Source: Streptomyces acidiscabies (GTDB lineage Bacteria > Actinomycetota > Actinomycetes > Streptomycetales > Streptomycetaceae). From it: a stretch of DNA of 64,000 nucleotides. The position numbers and the translations under genes are program-made. The stretch is from assembly GCF_020010905.1 (NCBI RefSeq), contig NZ_JAGJBY010000002.1, positions 868,001 to 932,000 of the forward strand. Reading direction: 5' to 3'. Of the stretch, positions 55,520-64,000 are shown piece by piece (the first letter of the stretch is position 1; every line of letters begins with the position of its first letter). The notes under the pieces were generated by a model that did no database searches, was not told where the DNA came from, and worked only from the letters and a program-made list of their open reading frames with translations.

Positions 55520-56157
55520 GGGGCGGTGAGGTGGGCGGGTGCGGATCGCGTCCGACGGTGCCGGGAGTTGCCGGTCCGTTCCGGGGGCGGGTGGGGGGCT
55601 GGGTCCGGGCCGGGCGATGCGTACCAGGACGGCGCGACCTGCGTCCGGCAGCCACGGGCGGCGGGGGTTCGCGTTGGTGGCGGGCGGGGTGCCTGGGCTG
55701 GGCGTGGCGGTACGTACCCCGTCGGCGCGGGCCGGGTTCGGGGGCGCTGTGCGGTGCGGCTCCGGGGTCGGCGTGCGGGTTCGGACGGTTCTACGGGGCT
55801 CGCGGTCGCGGGGCGCGTGGGGCGGGGGCGGGTGGGTGACGCCGGGGGCGGGCGGGACGGTATGTACGAGGCCGGCGCGCCGAGAGTCCAGTGGCGCCGC
55901 ATGCCGTGCGCTTGCCTCGGGGTCGGTGCGCGGGGGCTGTGTACGCCGCTGGTGTCGTCCGCGTTCGGCGGTGCCGTGTGTCGGGGGTGGCGTGTTGCGC
56001 GGGCCCGCGCGAGCTTCGTACCCCGTCCGCTTCCGGTGGCCGTTTCGCCTGCTCGGTCTGCGGTTCCGGGCCTCGGTGTCCCGCGCTCCGTTCCTCCCCC
56101 TCCCGGTCCCACCCCCCTCGTCCCTGTTCTGTCCGTCTCCGTCCGAAGCTGAGGTGA
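55520..56157. repeat. GC-rich low-complexity insertion inside operon 2
   Basis: A 638-bp segment, ending with a second copy of the 16-bp repeat. It has no ribosome-bound gene that can be recognised. It contains at least three degenerate copies of a short motif around g(t/a)a(c/t)gtac followed by cggcgcg (near 55618, 55709 and 55858). Open frames exist on both strands as expected from its composition. No transposase or terminal inverted repeats were seen. The paralogous operon 1 has only 10 bp at this place. Confidence 0.82.
56142..56157 (+). repeat. Right direct repeat of the operon 2 insertion
   Basis: Identical to 55504-55519. The gaggtga within it is the Shine-Dalgarno sequence for the ATPase start at 56167. 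Confidence 0.88.
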
Positions 56158-56166
56158 AGCGGCGTC

Positions 56167-57141
56167 ATGTTGCTCGAAGTGCGTGATCTGCATGTGGAGT
56201 TCCGTACGCGGGACGGGGTCGCCAAGGCGGTCAACGGGGTGTCCTACGGGGTGGAAGCCGGGGAGACGCTGGCCGTGCTGGGGGAGTCGGGGTCGGGGAA
56301 GTCCGTGACCGCTCAGGCGATCATGGGGATTCTCGATGTGCCGCCGGGACGGATCGGTGGGGGCGAGATCCTGTTCCAGGGGCAGGATCTGCTGAAGCTC
56401 AAGGAGGAGGAGCGGCGGAAGATCCGGGGCGCGCAGATGGCGATGATTTTTCAAGACGCGCTGTCTTCGCTCAACCCTGTGCTGACCGTGGGGGATCAGC
56501 TGGGGGAGATGTTCGAGGTGCACCGGGGAATGTCCCGGAAAGACGCCCGCGCCAAGGCCGTCGAACTCATGGACCGGGTACGGATTCCCGGTGCCAAGGA
56601 GCGTGTACGGCAGTACCCCCACCAGTTCTCCGGCGGCATGCGTCAACGCATCATGATCGCCATGGCGATGGCCCTCGAACCCGCCCTGATCATCGCCGAC
56701 GAACCCACCACCGCCCTCGACGTCACCGTCCAGGCCCAGGTCATGGACCTGCTCGCGGAGTTGCAGCGCGAGTTCAACATGGGCCTGATCCTGATCACCC
56801 ACGACCTGGGGGTCGTCGCGGACGTCGCCGACCGGATCGCCGTCATGTACGCGGGCCGGATCGTCGAGCAGGCACCGGTGCACGACATCTACAAAGCACC
56901 GGCTCACCCCTATACACGCGGACTGCTCGATTCCATCCCCCGTCTTGATCAGAAGGGCCAGGAGCTGTACGCGATCAAGGGATTGCCGCCCAACTTGATG
57001 AACATCCCTACGGGTTGCGCGTTCAACCCGCGCTGCCCGATGGCTCAAGACGTCTGCCGGACGGATGTACCGCCCCTGCACGACGCCGGCGAACACCGCA
57101 CCAGCGCCTGCCACTTCTGGAGGGAGTGCCTCAATGGTTGA
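56167..57141 (+). CDS. Oligopeptide ABC transporter ATP-binding protein DppD type, operon 2
   Basis: A 324-residue ATPase, close paralogue of 42071 but without its 25-residue N-terminal tail. Walker [14 protein letters not shown]-loop [14 protein letters not shown], signature [11 protein letters not shown], Walker [14 protein letters not shown]-loop [10 protein letters not shown] and the C-terminal cysteines [15 protein letters not shown] are all present. ATG at 56167 behind GAGGTGA. The first third has G/T-rich third codon positions, the rest the usual C/G-rich usage. It overlaps the next ATPase by 8 bp. Confidence 0.95.
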   Translation: MLLEVRDLHVEFRTRDGVAKAVNGVSYGVEAGETLAVLGESGSGKSVTAQAIMGILDVPPGRIGGGEILFQGQDLLKLKEEERRKIRGAQMAMIFQDALSSLNPVLTVGDQLGEMFEVHRGMSRKDARAKAVELMDRVRIPGAKERVRQYPHQFSGGMRQRIMIAMAMALEPALIIADEPTTALDVTVQAQVMDLLAELQREFNMGLILITHDLGVVADVADRIAVMYAGRIVEQAPVHDIYKAPAHPYTRGLLDSIPRLDQKGQELYAIKGLPPNLMNIPTGCAFNPRCPMAQDVCRTDVPPLHDAGEHRTSACHFWRECLNG

Positions 57142-58195
57142 TTCAACAGTTGAGCCGATCCTCGAAGTCACTGGACTGGTCAAGCATTACCCGTTGACTC
57201 AAGGCATCCTGTTCAGAAAACAGGTCGGTGCGGTCAAAGCGGTTGATGGTGTTGATTTCGCCGTCAACAGTGGAGAGACCCTCGGGATCGTAGGGGAATC
57301 GGGCTGCGGCAAATCAACTGTTGCCAAGATGCTGGTCAATCTTGAGCGCCCCACCGAAGGAGCGATCAAGTACAAGGGCGAGGACATCACCAAGCTCTCC
57401 GGCAAGGCGCTCAAGTCGGTGCGCCGGAACATCCAGATGGTGTTCCAGGACCCGTACACGTCGCTCAACCCCCGCATGACCGTCGGCGACATCATCGGCG
57501 AACCGTACGAGATCCACCCCGAGGTGGCGCCGAAGGGCGACCGGCGCAGACGGGTCCAGGACCTCCTGGACGTGGTCGGCCTGAACCCGGAGTACATCAA
57601 CCGCTACCCGCACCAGTTCTCCGGCGGACAGCGCCAGCGCATCGGCATCGCGAGGGGCCTGGCGCTGCGCCCGGAGGTGATCGTCGCGGACGAACCGGTC
57701 TCGGCGCTGGACGTCTCCGTACAGGCACAGGTGATCAACCTGCTGGAGCGCCTCCAGAGCGAGTTCGACCTGTCGTACGTGTTCATCGCGCACGACCTGT
57801 CGATCGTCCGGCACATCTCGGACCGGGTCGGCGTGATGTACCTCGGCAGGATCGTGGAGATCGGCAGGGACGCGGAGATCTACGACCACCCCACGCACCC
57901 GTACACGCAGGCGCTGCTGTCGGCGGTCCCGGTCCCGGACCCGGCGGCGAGGGAGCACAGGGAGCGGATCATCCTCTCCGGCGACGTGCCGTCCCCCACG
58001 AACGTCCCGTCGGGATGCCGCTTCCGCACACGCTGCTGGAAGGCGCAGGAGAGATGCGCACTGGAGGTCCCGCTGCTGGCGATCCCGGCGGAGTTCAGGG
58101 ACGTCAGAGGCCCGGCTGCACACGACTCGGCGTGCCACTTCGCGGAGGAGAAGCAAGTGGTTCCACCGGAAGACGATCAAGGAAATGCGCCCTGA
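57134..58195 (+). CDS. Oligopeptide ABC transporter ATP-binding protein DppF type, operon 2
   Basis: A 353-residue ATPase, paralogue of 43122. Walker [14 protein letters not shown]-loop [15 protein letters not shown], signature [11 protein letters not shown], Walker [13 protein letters not shown] and H-loop [10 protein letters not shown] are intact, with the C-terminal [14 protein letters not shown] motif. It starts [20 protein letters not shown], lacking the long acidic tail of the operon 1 copy. It ends the operon; a terminator follows. Confidence 0.95.
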   Translation: MVDSTVEPILEVTGLVKHYPLTQGILFRKQVGAVKAVDGVDFAVNSGETLGIVGESGCGKSTVAKMLVNLERPTEGAIKYKGEDITKLSGKALKSVRRNIQMVFQDPYTSLNPRMTVGDIIGEPYEIHPEVAPKGDRRRRVQDLLDVVGLNPEYINRYPHQFSGGQRQRIGIARGLALRPEVIVADEPVSALDVSVQAQVINLLERLQSEFDLSYVFIAHDLSIVRHISDRVGVMYLGRIVEIGRDAEIYDHPTHPYTQALLSAVPVPDPAAREHRERIILSGDVPSPTNVPSGCRFRTRCWKAQERCALEVPLLAIPAEFRDVRGPAAHDSACHFAEEKQVVPPEDDQGNAP

Positions 58196-58305
58196 AATCA
58201 ACCCAAACGCACAGCAAACGCGTTAACGCGCAGGCAACTTTCCCGACCCGGTTCCGATATACGGACGCTCCAAGCTGAACAGCGTACGGCCGTGCGGGTG
58301 CCGTA

Positions 58306-58339
58306 AACGGGCCGGGAGCGCCATGTCTCCCGGCCCGTT
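58306..58339. terminator. Bidirectional terminator between operon 2 and the S9 peptidase
   Basis: Perfect 13-nt arms aacgggccgggag and ctcccggcccgtt flank an 8-nt loop. The hairpin lies between the convergent DppF and peptidase stops. Confidence 0.85.
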
Positions 58340-58351
58340 GCCGTACCCGCC

Positions 58352-60490
58352 TCAGCCCTGGGACAACCCCAGCGACCGCCGCAGGAAGTCCAGTTGGAGC
58401 CGCAGCAGGTTCTCCGCGACCTCCTCCTGGGGCGTCATGTGCGTGACCCCCGACAGCGGCAGCACCTCGTGCGGGCGGCCGTCGGCGAGGAGGGCCGACG
58501 ACAGGCGCAGGGAGTGTGCGACGACCACGTTGTCGTCCGCGAGGCCGTGGATGATCAGCATCGGCCGGTGGGCGGGAGCCGCGTCGACCAACCCGGCGTC
58601 GTCCACGAGGGAGTTGCGCCGGTAGACGTCGGGCTGCTCGGCGGGGTGGCCGAGGTAGCGCTCCTGGTAGTGGGTGTCGTACAGGCGCAGATCGGTGACG
58701 GGCGCCCCGACGACGGCCGCGTGGAAGACGTCGGGTCGGCGCAGGACGGCGAGCGCGGCCAGGTAGCCGCCGAAGGACCAGCCCCGGATCGCGACCCGGC
58801 CCAGGTCGAGCGGGAACTCCCCGGCGAGCGCGTGGAGGGCGTCGACCTGGTCCTCCAGGACGACGGCGGCGAGCTCGTCGCGGACGGCCTTCTCCCAGGC
58901 CGGCGACCGCCCCGGCGTCCCGCGCCCGTCGGCGACGACGACCGCGAACCCCTGGTCGGCGAACCACTGCGAGGTGAGGTGGGGGTTGTGCGCGGAGACG
59001 ACGCGCTGGCCGTGCGGACCGCCGTACGGGTCGAGGAGCACCGGCAGGGGAGTGACACCGTCATGGTCCCGGGGCATGAGCACGGCGCACGGAATCCGGC
59101 GTGCGCCCCCCTGGGTGAGCCGAACGCGCGGGGACAGACCGGGATCTTCGGCGTACGAGGTGACGGTCGCGACGGGCTTGCCGTCCCGCAGGACGCGCGC
59201 GACGGACCCGGGGCGCTCCAGGGTCGCCGACACGAGGACCGTGACGTCCCCCGAGCGCACCGCCGAGTGGACGCCGGGCTCCTGCGAAAGGCGCTCCACG
59301 CCCAGCTCGTTGACGCGGTAGACGTGCACCTCGCCGGTCTCGGGGTCGGCCGCCTCCTCCCCGGCGGAGGCCGACACGAGCACGTCGTCGCCGGAGACGT
59401 CCAGGACCGCTCGCACATGCAACTGCGCCGCCGTCAGCGGACGTTCCCCGACAGCCAGCACGCGCGCGCCGCCCTCGTCGGCGATGCGGACGAGCTGTCC
59501 GGAAGGGCTCCAGCAGGGCACGCCGGGGAAAAGATCCAGCCAAATCCGATCTTCGTCCGCGTGCACCATCCGGGTCGCCCCGGAGTCGGTGTCGACGGCC
59601 AGGTACAACTGGCTGCGCTGGTCGCGCGCTTGTACGAGCAGCAGCGGCGCACCCGCCGCTGACCAGTGCACACGCGCCAGGTACGGGAAGCGCGCACGGT
59701 CCCAGACGACCTCCGTGCGGGACCCGTCGAGGCCCAGCGCGAACAGGCGTACGATCGCGTTCTCGGTGCCCGCCTGGGCGTACGGAATGTGCCGTGGCTC
59801 ACGTTCCGGATGGGCCGGGTCCGAGATCCACCAGCGCTTCACCGGCGTGTCGTCCACACGTGCCACGAGCAGCCGGTCCGCCTGGGGCGACCACCAGAAC
59901 CCCCGGTGCCGGTCCATCTCCTCGGCGGCGATGAATTCGGCCAATCCGTAGGTGACGGACGCCGATTCGGGTTCGGCGAGCGCGCGGTCGCCGTCGCCCT
60001 CCACGCCGACGACCCGCAGGGCACCGCCCGCGACGTACGCGACGTGCCTCCCGTCGGGTGCCGGACGGGGGTCGATCACCGGTCCGGCGACGGGCAGCGC
60101 GCGTGTCGTACAGGCCCGCAGATCGGCCGTGAAAAGCCGCCCTGACAAGGCGAAAGAGGCCAGCTCGACGGCCGCGTCGGTGGCGTATCCGACGATGCCG
60201 GCGCCGCCCTCGCGGGTGCGTTCGCGGCGGGCGCGCTCCTCGGGCGGAAGGTCCTCGCCGGCGCCCCCGAGAAGGGCGACGGGATCGGCCGCGAGGCGCT
60301 CGGAGCCGTCCGCCGGATCGAGGACCCACAGGGCGTTCGCACGGTCCGTACCGGAGGGCGAGCGCAGGAACGCGACACGTTCTCCGCCCGGCGCGGCGCT
60401 GAACGAACGCGGCGCGCCGAGGGTGAACCGCTGGGTACGGGCGTGCCGCCGGGGGAAGGAGTCGGCGGGAGAACCGCTCTCGATGGTCAT
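58352..60490 (-). CDS. Prolyl oligopeptidase-family (S9, DPP-IV-like) serine peptidase
   Basis: A 712-residue protein. An N-terminal beta-propeller-type region occupies residues up to about 430 (WWSPQADRLLVARVDDTPVK is typical of DPP-IV N domains). The C-terminal alpha/beta hydrolase carries the triad Ser572 (GWSFGG), Asp652 or 653 (LADDNV) and His684 (GVTHMT). There is no signal peptide, so it is cytoplasmic and probably cleaves dipeptides from oligopeptides. Its place next to three peptide importers suggests work on imported peptides. ATG at 60490. Confidence 0.93.
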   Translation of the reverse strand: MTIESGSPADSFPRRHARTQRFTLGAPRSFSAAPGGERVAFLRSPSGTDRANALWVLDPADGSERLAADPVALLGGAGEDLPPEERARRERTREGGAGIVGYATDAAVELASFALSGRLFTADLRACTTRALPVAGPVIDPRPAPDGRHVAYVAGGALRVVGVEGDGDRALAEPESASVTYGLAEFIAAEEMDRHRGFWWSPQADRLLVARVDDTPVKRWWISDPAHPEREPRHIPYAQAGTENAIVRLFALGLDGSRTEVVWDRARFPYLARVHWSAAGAPLLLVQARDQRSQLYLAVDTDSGATRMVHADEDRIWLDLFPGVPCWSPSGQLVRIADEGGARVLAVGERPLTAAQLHVRAVLDVSGDDVLVSASAGEEAADPETGEVHVYRVNELGVERLSQEPGVHSAVRSGDVTVLVSATLERPGSVARVLRDGKPVATVTSYAEDPGLSPRVRLTQGGARRIPCAVLMPRDHDGVTPLPVLLDPYGGPHGQRVVSAHNPHLTSQWFADQGFAVVVADGRGTPGRSPAWEKAVRDELAAVVLEDQVDALHALAGEFPLDLGRVAIRGWSFGGYLAALAVLRRPDVFHAAVVGAPVTDLRLYDTHYQERYLGHPAEQPDVYRRNSLVDDAGLVDAAPAHRPMLIIHGLADDNVVVAHSLRLSSALLADGRPHEVLPLSGVTHMTPQEEVAENLLRLQLDFLRRSLGLSQG

Positions 60491-60674
60491 GTCCCGACCC
60501 TACGAGGCATGTTGGCCGCGCGCCCCCTTGCGCGTCCGTGCGCCGAAGGATGCGCGCATATCCGTAGCTATGATCACTACCGCTGCGTGGGTATGAACCT
60601 GCTGGCTGTTGTATGGATTTACACGTTCTCCCGCTCTGTTCCCCTGGTACCCGGGTTCTTGGAGGTGAGCCGCC

Positions 60675-60869
60675 GTGGCACTCTCGATATCGGCGGTGGT
60701 GCTGCTGGCGATCGTCGTCTTCTTGCTGGTCAAGAAGTCGGGCTTGAAGGGCGGTCACGCCGTCGTGTGCATCCTGCTCGGTTTCTATCTGGCGTCTTCC
60801 ACGATCGCCCCGACGATCAGCGATCTCACGACGAGCGTGGCGAGCATGATCGGAGACCTCAAGTTCTGA
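60675..60869 (+). CDS. Small conserved membrane protein
   Basis: A 64-residue protein with two hydrophobic segments: residues 2-20 (ALSISAVVLLAIVVFLLVK) and about 28-45 (HAVVCILLGFYLASSTI). GTG at 60675 with a perfect GGAGGTGA 7-14 nt upstream. The amphipathic C-terminus (TTSVASMIGDL) may lie along the membrane. It resembles small, highly conserved Streptomyces membrane proteins of unknown function. It is divergent from the peptidase. Confidence 0.85.
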   Translation: MALSISAVVLLAIVVFLLVKKSGLKGGHAVVCILLGFYLASSTIAPTISDLTTSVASMIGDLKF

Positions 60870-60964
60870 CTCTGATGTCCGCCTGCCCGGATCGGCGCTG
60901 ATCAGTCCTGTCCGTTTCGAGAGCCTCTGAGGGATCACGTTCCGGTCCCTCGTAGGCTGACCCC

Positions 60965-61831
60965 ATGACGGATCTCCCCTCCCGCCGGCTCCTCCTGGTG
61001 CACGCGCACCCGGACGACGAGTCGATCAACAACGGCGCGACCATGGCCCGGTACGCGGCCGACGGCGCGCGGGTGACGCTGGTCACCTGCACGCTGGGGG
61101 AGCGCGGCGAGGTCATCCCGCCCGGACTGGCCCACCTGTCCGGCGCGGCCCTCGGCGCGCACCGCCGCCAGGAGCTGGCCGACGCGATGCGCGCGCTCGG
61201 CGTCGACGACGTACGCCTGCTCGGCGGGGCCGGGCGCTACGGCGACTCCGGGATGATGGGGACCGCCGACAACGACGACCCCGCGTGCTTCTGGCAGGCG
61301 GACGTCGAGACGGCCGCAGGGCAGCTTCTCGACGTCATCCGCGAGGTACGGCCCCAGGTGCTCGTCACGTACGACGAGAACGGCGGCTACGGCCACCCCG
61401 ACCACATCCAGGCGCACCGCGTCGCCATGCGCGCGGCCGAACTCGCCGACGCCGAGGGCGTACCCGTCGCGAAGGTCTACTGGAACCGCGTCCCGCGCGC
61501 GGTCGCCGAGGACGCGTTCGCGCGGCTGGAAGAAGACCTCCCGGCGCTGCCGTTCGACAAGGCGGGCGAGATCGCCGACGTCCCCGGAGTCGTCGACGAC
61601 CAACTGATCACCACGGCGATCGACGGCGGACCGTACGCGGACGCAAAGGCGACCGCCATGCGCGCGCACGCGACACAGCTCGAAGTGGAGCCCGAGGGGC
61701 GGTACTTCATCCTGTCGAACTACCTCGCGCAGCCGTTGTTCACGACGGAGTACTACCAACTCGCGCGCGGGGAGTGTGGCGAGAGCGCTCAGGGCCGCGA
61801 GACCGACCTCTTCGCCGGGCTGGAGGCCTGA
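60965..61831 (+). CDS. mshB: Mycothiol biosynthesis deacetylase MshB
   Basis: A 288-residue zinc enzyme that removes acetate from GlcNAc-inositol in mycothiol synthesis, the second catalytic step unique to actinobacteria. The zinc and catalytic motif is [17 protein letters not shown]; further ligand sequence is [15 protein letters not shown] ribosome site is weak at the ATG at 60965. The next gene follows at once (stop and ATG adjacent), giving a mshB-DUF6113 pair as in other streptomycetes. Confidence 0.95.
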   Translation: MTDLPSRRLLLVHAHPDDESINNGATMARYAADGARVTLVTCTLGERGEVIPPGLAHLSGAALGAHRRQELADAMRALGVDDVRLLGGAGRYGDSGMMGTADNDDPACFWQADVETAAGQLLDVIREVRPQVLVTYDENGGYGHPDHIQAHRVAMRAAELADAEGVPVAKVYWNRVPRAVAEDAFARLEEDLPALPFDKAGEIADVPGVVDDQLITTAIDGGPYADAKATAMRAHATQLEVEPEGRYFILSNYLAQPLFTTEYYQLARGECGESAQGRETDLFAGLEA

Positions 61832-62233
61832 ATGTCGATCGACCTCGCCCAGCCCCTCAAACCCCCGTCCGCGGCCCGGATCGTGGCCTACGTCGGCCTC
61901 CTCCTGCTCGGCGCGGCGACCGGTGCCGCCGGTTCCCTCGTCCAGGCGGGCTGGTTCCCCGGCGGGCTCCTGCTCGCGCTCGCCGGAGCCGCGGGACTGT
62001 TCCTCGGCGGCGCGCGGGCGACCGGCACGCGCGCGGGGGCCGTCGCTCCCGCCGCCGGGTGGATGATCGCCGTCGTGCTGTTGACGGCCGGGCGTCCCGA
62101 GGGCGACTTCCTGTTCGCGGCGGGCGGCGGCTCGTACCTCTTCCTGCTCGGCGGCATGGCAACGGCTGTGATCTGCGCCACCCTTGGCGCCGGGAGGCAA
62201 CCGATCGGCCCCGACGCCCGACTTGGGAAGTGA
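61832..62233 (+). CDS. DUF6113-type membrane protein
   Basis: A 133-residue protein with four hydrophobic segments (AYVGLLLLGAATGAAGSLV, GGLLLALAGAAGLFLGG, AAGWMIAVVLLTAG, YLFLLGGMATAVICATLG). ATG at 61832, immediately after the mshB stop. It resembles the small membrane protein usually found after mshB. Function unknown. A possible link to mycothiol is based only on gene order. Confidence 0.82.
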   Translation: MSIDLAQPLKPPSAARIVAYVGLLLLGAATGAAGSLVQAGWFPGGLLLALAGAAGLFLGGARATGTRAGAVAPAAGWMIAVVLLTAGRPEGDFLFAAGGGSYLFLLGGMATAVICATLGAGRQPIGPDARLGK

Positions 62234-62388
62234 CGTACCACTTCGCCGTGGCATGAGCGTGCGTATCCCGTGTGGGTTTCCCCGGCGCTCGTGGGATCGG
62301 TGGCGGAAGTGGCCAGTATGGTGGTGCGCGCCGCCGAGCTGCCCGTGAGGTCGTGGCGGGCGGCGGAGCCAACCTGGAGAAGCCTGCC

Positions 62389-64000
62389 TTGAGTCGTGAA
62401 ACTGACACTCCGTCCTCCGGGCCCACCAACGGGCGCGGGGGAGCCGCGTACCCGTCGGGTACACCGCCGTACGGGACGCCGATGGTGTCCGACGGCGGTG
62501 CGGACGCGGGCCGTTCGGCTGCCCAGCCGGAGGAACGCAAGACCGAGACCACGGTGACGACCCGGATCCGCATCAACATCCCCGGATCCCGGCCCATTCC
62601 GCCGGTCGTCGTGCGCAAGCCCGTCGGCGAGGGAGAGGGCGACGAGCCGGCCGCCGAGCCGCAGCCGTCCGTCCCCGCGCAGGCCACCGAGGCGCCCGCG
62701 CCCGAGGCCGCCGCCGAGAAGAACGACTGGTTCGCGCCGCGCCGATCCTCGGGCCCGAAGACCAACGGCGCGGGGATGCCCGGCGCTTCGTCCGGTACGA
62801 ACGGCGGACAGCCGTCCGCCCCGGGTACCGCTCCCGGTACGGCGGGTGCACGACCGGCGGGAGGCGCCATAGGCGGCGCCCGCCCCGGCGGCGTGGTCGG
62901 CTCGATGTCCGCCCCCGGCAAGCGCCCCGGCGGCACCAACGGTTCCGGTCTGCCCGGCGGCGCCACCGGCGGCCCCGTCGCGCCCGGCCACGGCGGCGGC
63001 ACCGGCTCCTTCGACGTGACCGAGGTCCTCGCGGCGACCACCCCGCGCGCGAGCGCGCCGGAGCCCACCCGCGACGACCTGCCGTACTTCGCGGAGCCCG
63101 AGAGCAGCACGACGGCCCAGCACGACTTCTCCGACCAGCACAACTTCTCCGCCCCGAACGGCGGTTACCCGGACCCGAACGCGCCCACGGGACCCACCGC
63201 GGGCCCGGTGACCGGCGGTGCGGCCGTCCCCCAGGCGGGACTTGGCGCCCCCGGCACGGCTCCCGGACCCGGCGGCCCCGGCCTGATGAACGGCCTGGCC
63301 ACGCCCGGCGCTCCCGGCACCGGGCGGCTCCCCGGCGGCGGACTGAGCGACGACACGGCGATCCTGACGCCGCAGAAGCTCGTCCCGAACCCGGGTCCGA
63401 ACGGCTTCCGGCCCGGCGGCCCCGGCCCCGAGGGACCCTCCGGGCAGACGCTGACCAGCGGCATCCCGGTCGTCCCCCCGGCCGGCCAGAGCGCCCCGCC
63501 GAAGCAGACGGCGCCCGCGAAGGGCAAGAAGCAGAAGAAGGGCCGCAGCAAGCTGCCCCTGCTCGCCGGCCTGGTCGTCGTCGCGGGCGCGGGCGTGTAC
63601 GGCGCGGGCCTGCTGCTGAACCACTCCGACGTCCCCAAGGGCACCACCGTCCTCGGCGTCGACATCGGCGGCTCCACGCGCGACCAGGCCGTCCAGAAGC
63701 TCGACGACGCCTTCGGCACGCGCGCGCTGAACACCAAGCTCCAGCTCAAGGTCGGCGACAAGCAGGTCACGCTCCACCCCGACCAGGCGGGCCTCCAGTT
63801 CGACATCCCGGCGACCGTCGACTCCGTCGCCAAGAGCGACTACAACCCGGTCTCCGTGGTCGGCGCGCTCTTCGGACAGCAGCGGGTCGTCGAGCCCGAC
63901 ATGCCGGTCGACGAGGAGAAGCTCCAGGCGGCCCTGGAGAGCGCCTCCGGCGGCTCGGCAGGCTCCTCGGACGGCACGATCACGTTCGAGGACGGCAAGG
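62389..64000 (+). CDS. Peptidoglycan-binding-like membrane protein (truncated by window end)
   Basis: A partial protein of 537 residues. The long N-terminal region (1-385) is disordered and rich in Pro, Gly, Ala and Ser, and ends in a Lys-rich KGKKQKKGRSK. A membrane segment follows at about 387-410 (LPLLAGLVVVAGAGVYGAGL), then the extracellular part (GTTVLGVDIGGSTRDQAVQK), which matches the start of the VanW/YoaR-type putative peptidoglycan-binding domain. The start is TTG at 62389 with GGAGAAG upstream. The usual place after mshB and the small membrane protein supports the call. Probably involved in the cell wall. Confidence 0.82.
   Translation, partial: MSRETDTPSSGPTNGRGGAAYPSGTPPYGTPMVSDGGADAGRSAAQPEERKTETTVTTRIRINIPGSRPIPPVVVRKPVGEGEGDEPAAEPQPSVPAQATEAPAPEAAAEKNDWFAPRRSSGPKTNGAGMPGASSGTNGGQPSAPGTAPGTAGARPAGGAIGGARPGGVVGSMSAPGKRPGGTNGSGLPGGATGGPVAPGHGGGTGSFDVTEVLAATTPRASAPEPTRDDLPYFAEPESSTTAQHDFSDQHNFSAPNGGYPDPNAPTGPTAGPVTGGAAVPQAGLGAPGTAPGPGGPGLMNGLATPGAPGTGRLPGGGLSDDTAILTPQKLVPNPGPNGFRPGGPGPEGPSGQTLTSGIPVVPPAGQSAPPKQTAPAKGKKQKKGRSKLPLLAGLVVVAGAGVYGAGLLLNHSDVPKGTTVLGVDIGGSTRDQAVQKLDDAFGTRALNTKLQLKVGDKQVTLHPDQAGLQFDIPATVDSVAKSDYNPVSVVGALFGQQRVVEPDMPVDEEKLQAALESASGGSAGSSDGTITFEDGK

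Noticed and set aside
55526-56186. Possible small genes inside the 638-bp insertion
   Set aside because: Several frames are open on both strands, but only because of GC content. No ribosome site, domain or consistent codon bias supports any of them.

Overview
The window is a piece of an actinomycete chromosome, almost certainly Streptomyces. GC is very high, GTG and TTG starts are common, stop/start overlaps (GTGA, ATGA, TTGA) are frequent, and the families fit: SARP and gamma-butyrolactone-receptor-like TetR regulators, a PAS/GAF/SpoIIE phosphatase, mycothiol enzyme MshB, and BldK-type oligopeptide transporters. No rRNA, tRNA, CRISPR array or prophage was seen.

Region 1 (1-3476, minus) is the N-terminal 1158 residues of a large STAND/NB-ARC NTPase. 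It carries a PD-(D/E)xK-like nuclease domain at its N-terminus and a degenerate transglutaminase-like domain near the window edge, and looks like an anti-phage or conflict protein. Region 2 (3.6-15.3 kb) is a compact aromatic-metabolite locus. Two convergent TetR regulators and a SARP precede a six-gene run: class II DAHP synthase, DhbA-like dehydrogenase, PhzD-like isochorismatase, PhzE-like ADIC synthase, shikimate kinase and chorismate synthase. A GAF/PucR-type regulator closes it. Together these should convert central metabolites through chorismate and ADIC to 3-hydroxyanthranilate, with no later phenazine genes or NRPS in view. The shikimate kinase is fused in frame to a nested tandem repeat.

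Region 3 (15.3-28 kb) is mixed: a degenerate IS701-like transposase, a serpin, a DUF4190/septum-formation-type membrane protein, a GntR/UTRA regulator, a SPOR-like small protein, a NUDIX hydrolase, an RsbW-like kinase beside a 1050-residue SpoIIE-type phosphatase, an atypical phosphotransferase and a methyltransferase.

Region 4 (28-64 kb) looks like conserved Streptomyces core: succinate dehydrogenase (sdhCAB, with an unusual 214-residue insertion in SdhA), a peptide-binding lipoprotein, typA, then three complete oligopeptide ABC transporters. Two are close paralogues on the plus strand (38.4-44.2 and 52.0-58.2 kb). A third, divergent set on the minus strand (44.3-50.2 kb) lies between them. 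An S9 peptidase, a small membrane protein, mshB and a DUF6113-like protein follow. A peptidoglycan-binding-type membrane protein is cut by the right edge.

A recurring feature is GC-rich, in-frame low-complexity expansion (shikimate kinase, SdhA, SpoIIE protein), a 638-bp insertion bracketed by 16-bp direct repeats inside one transporter operon, and a dispersed 30-35-bp element present three times.
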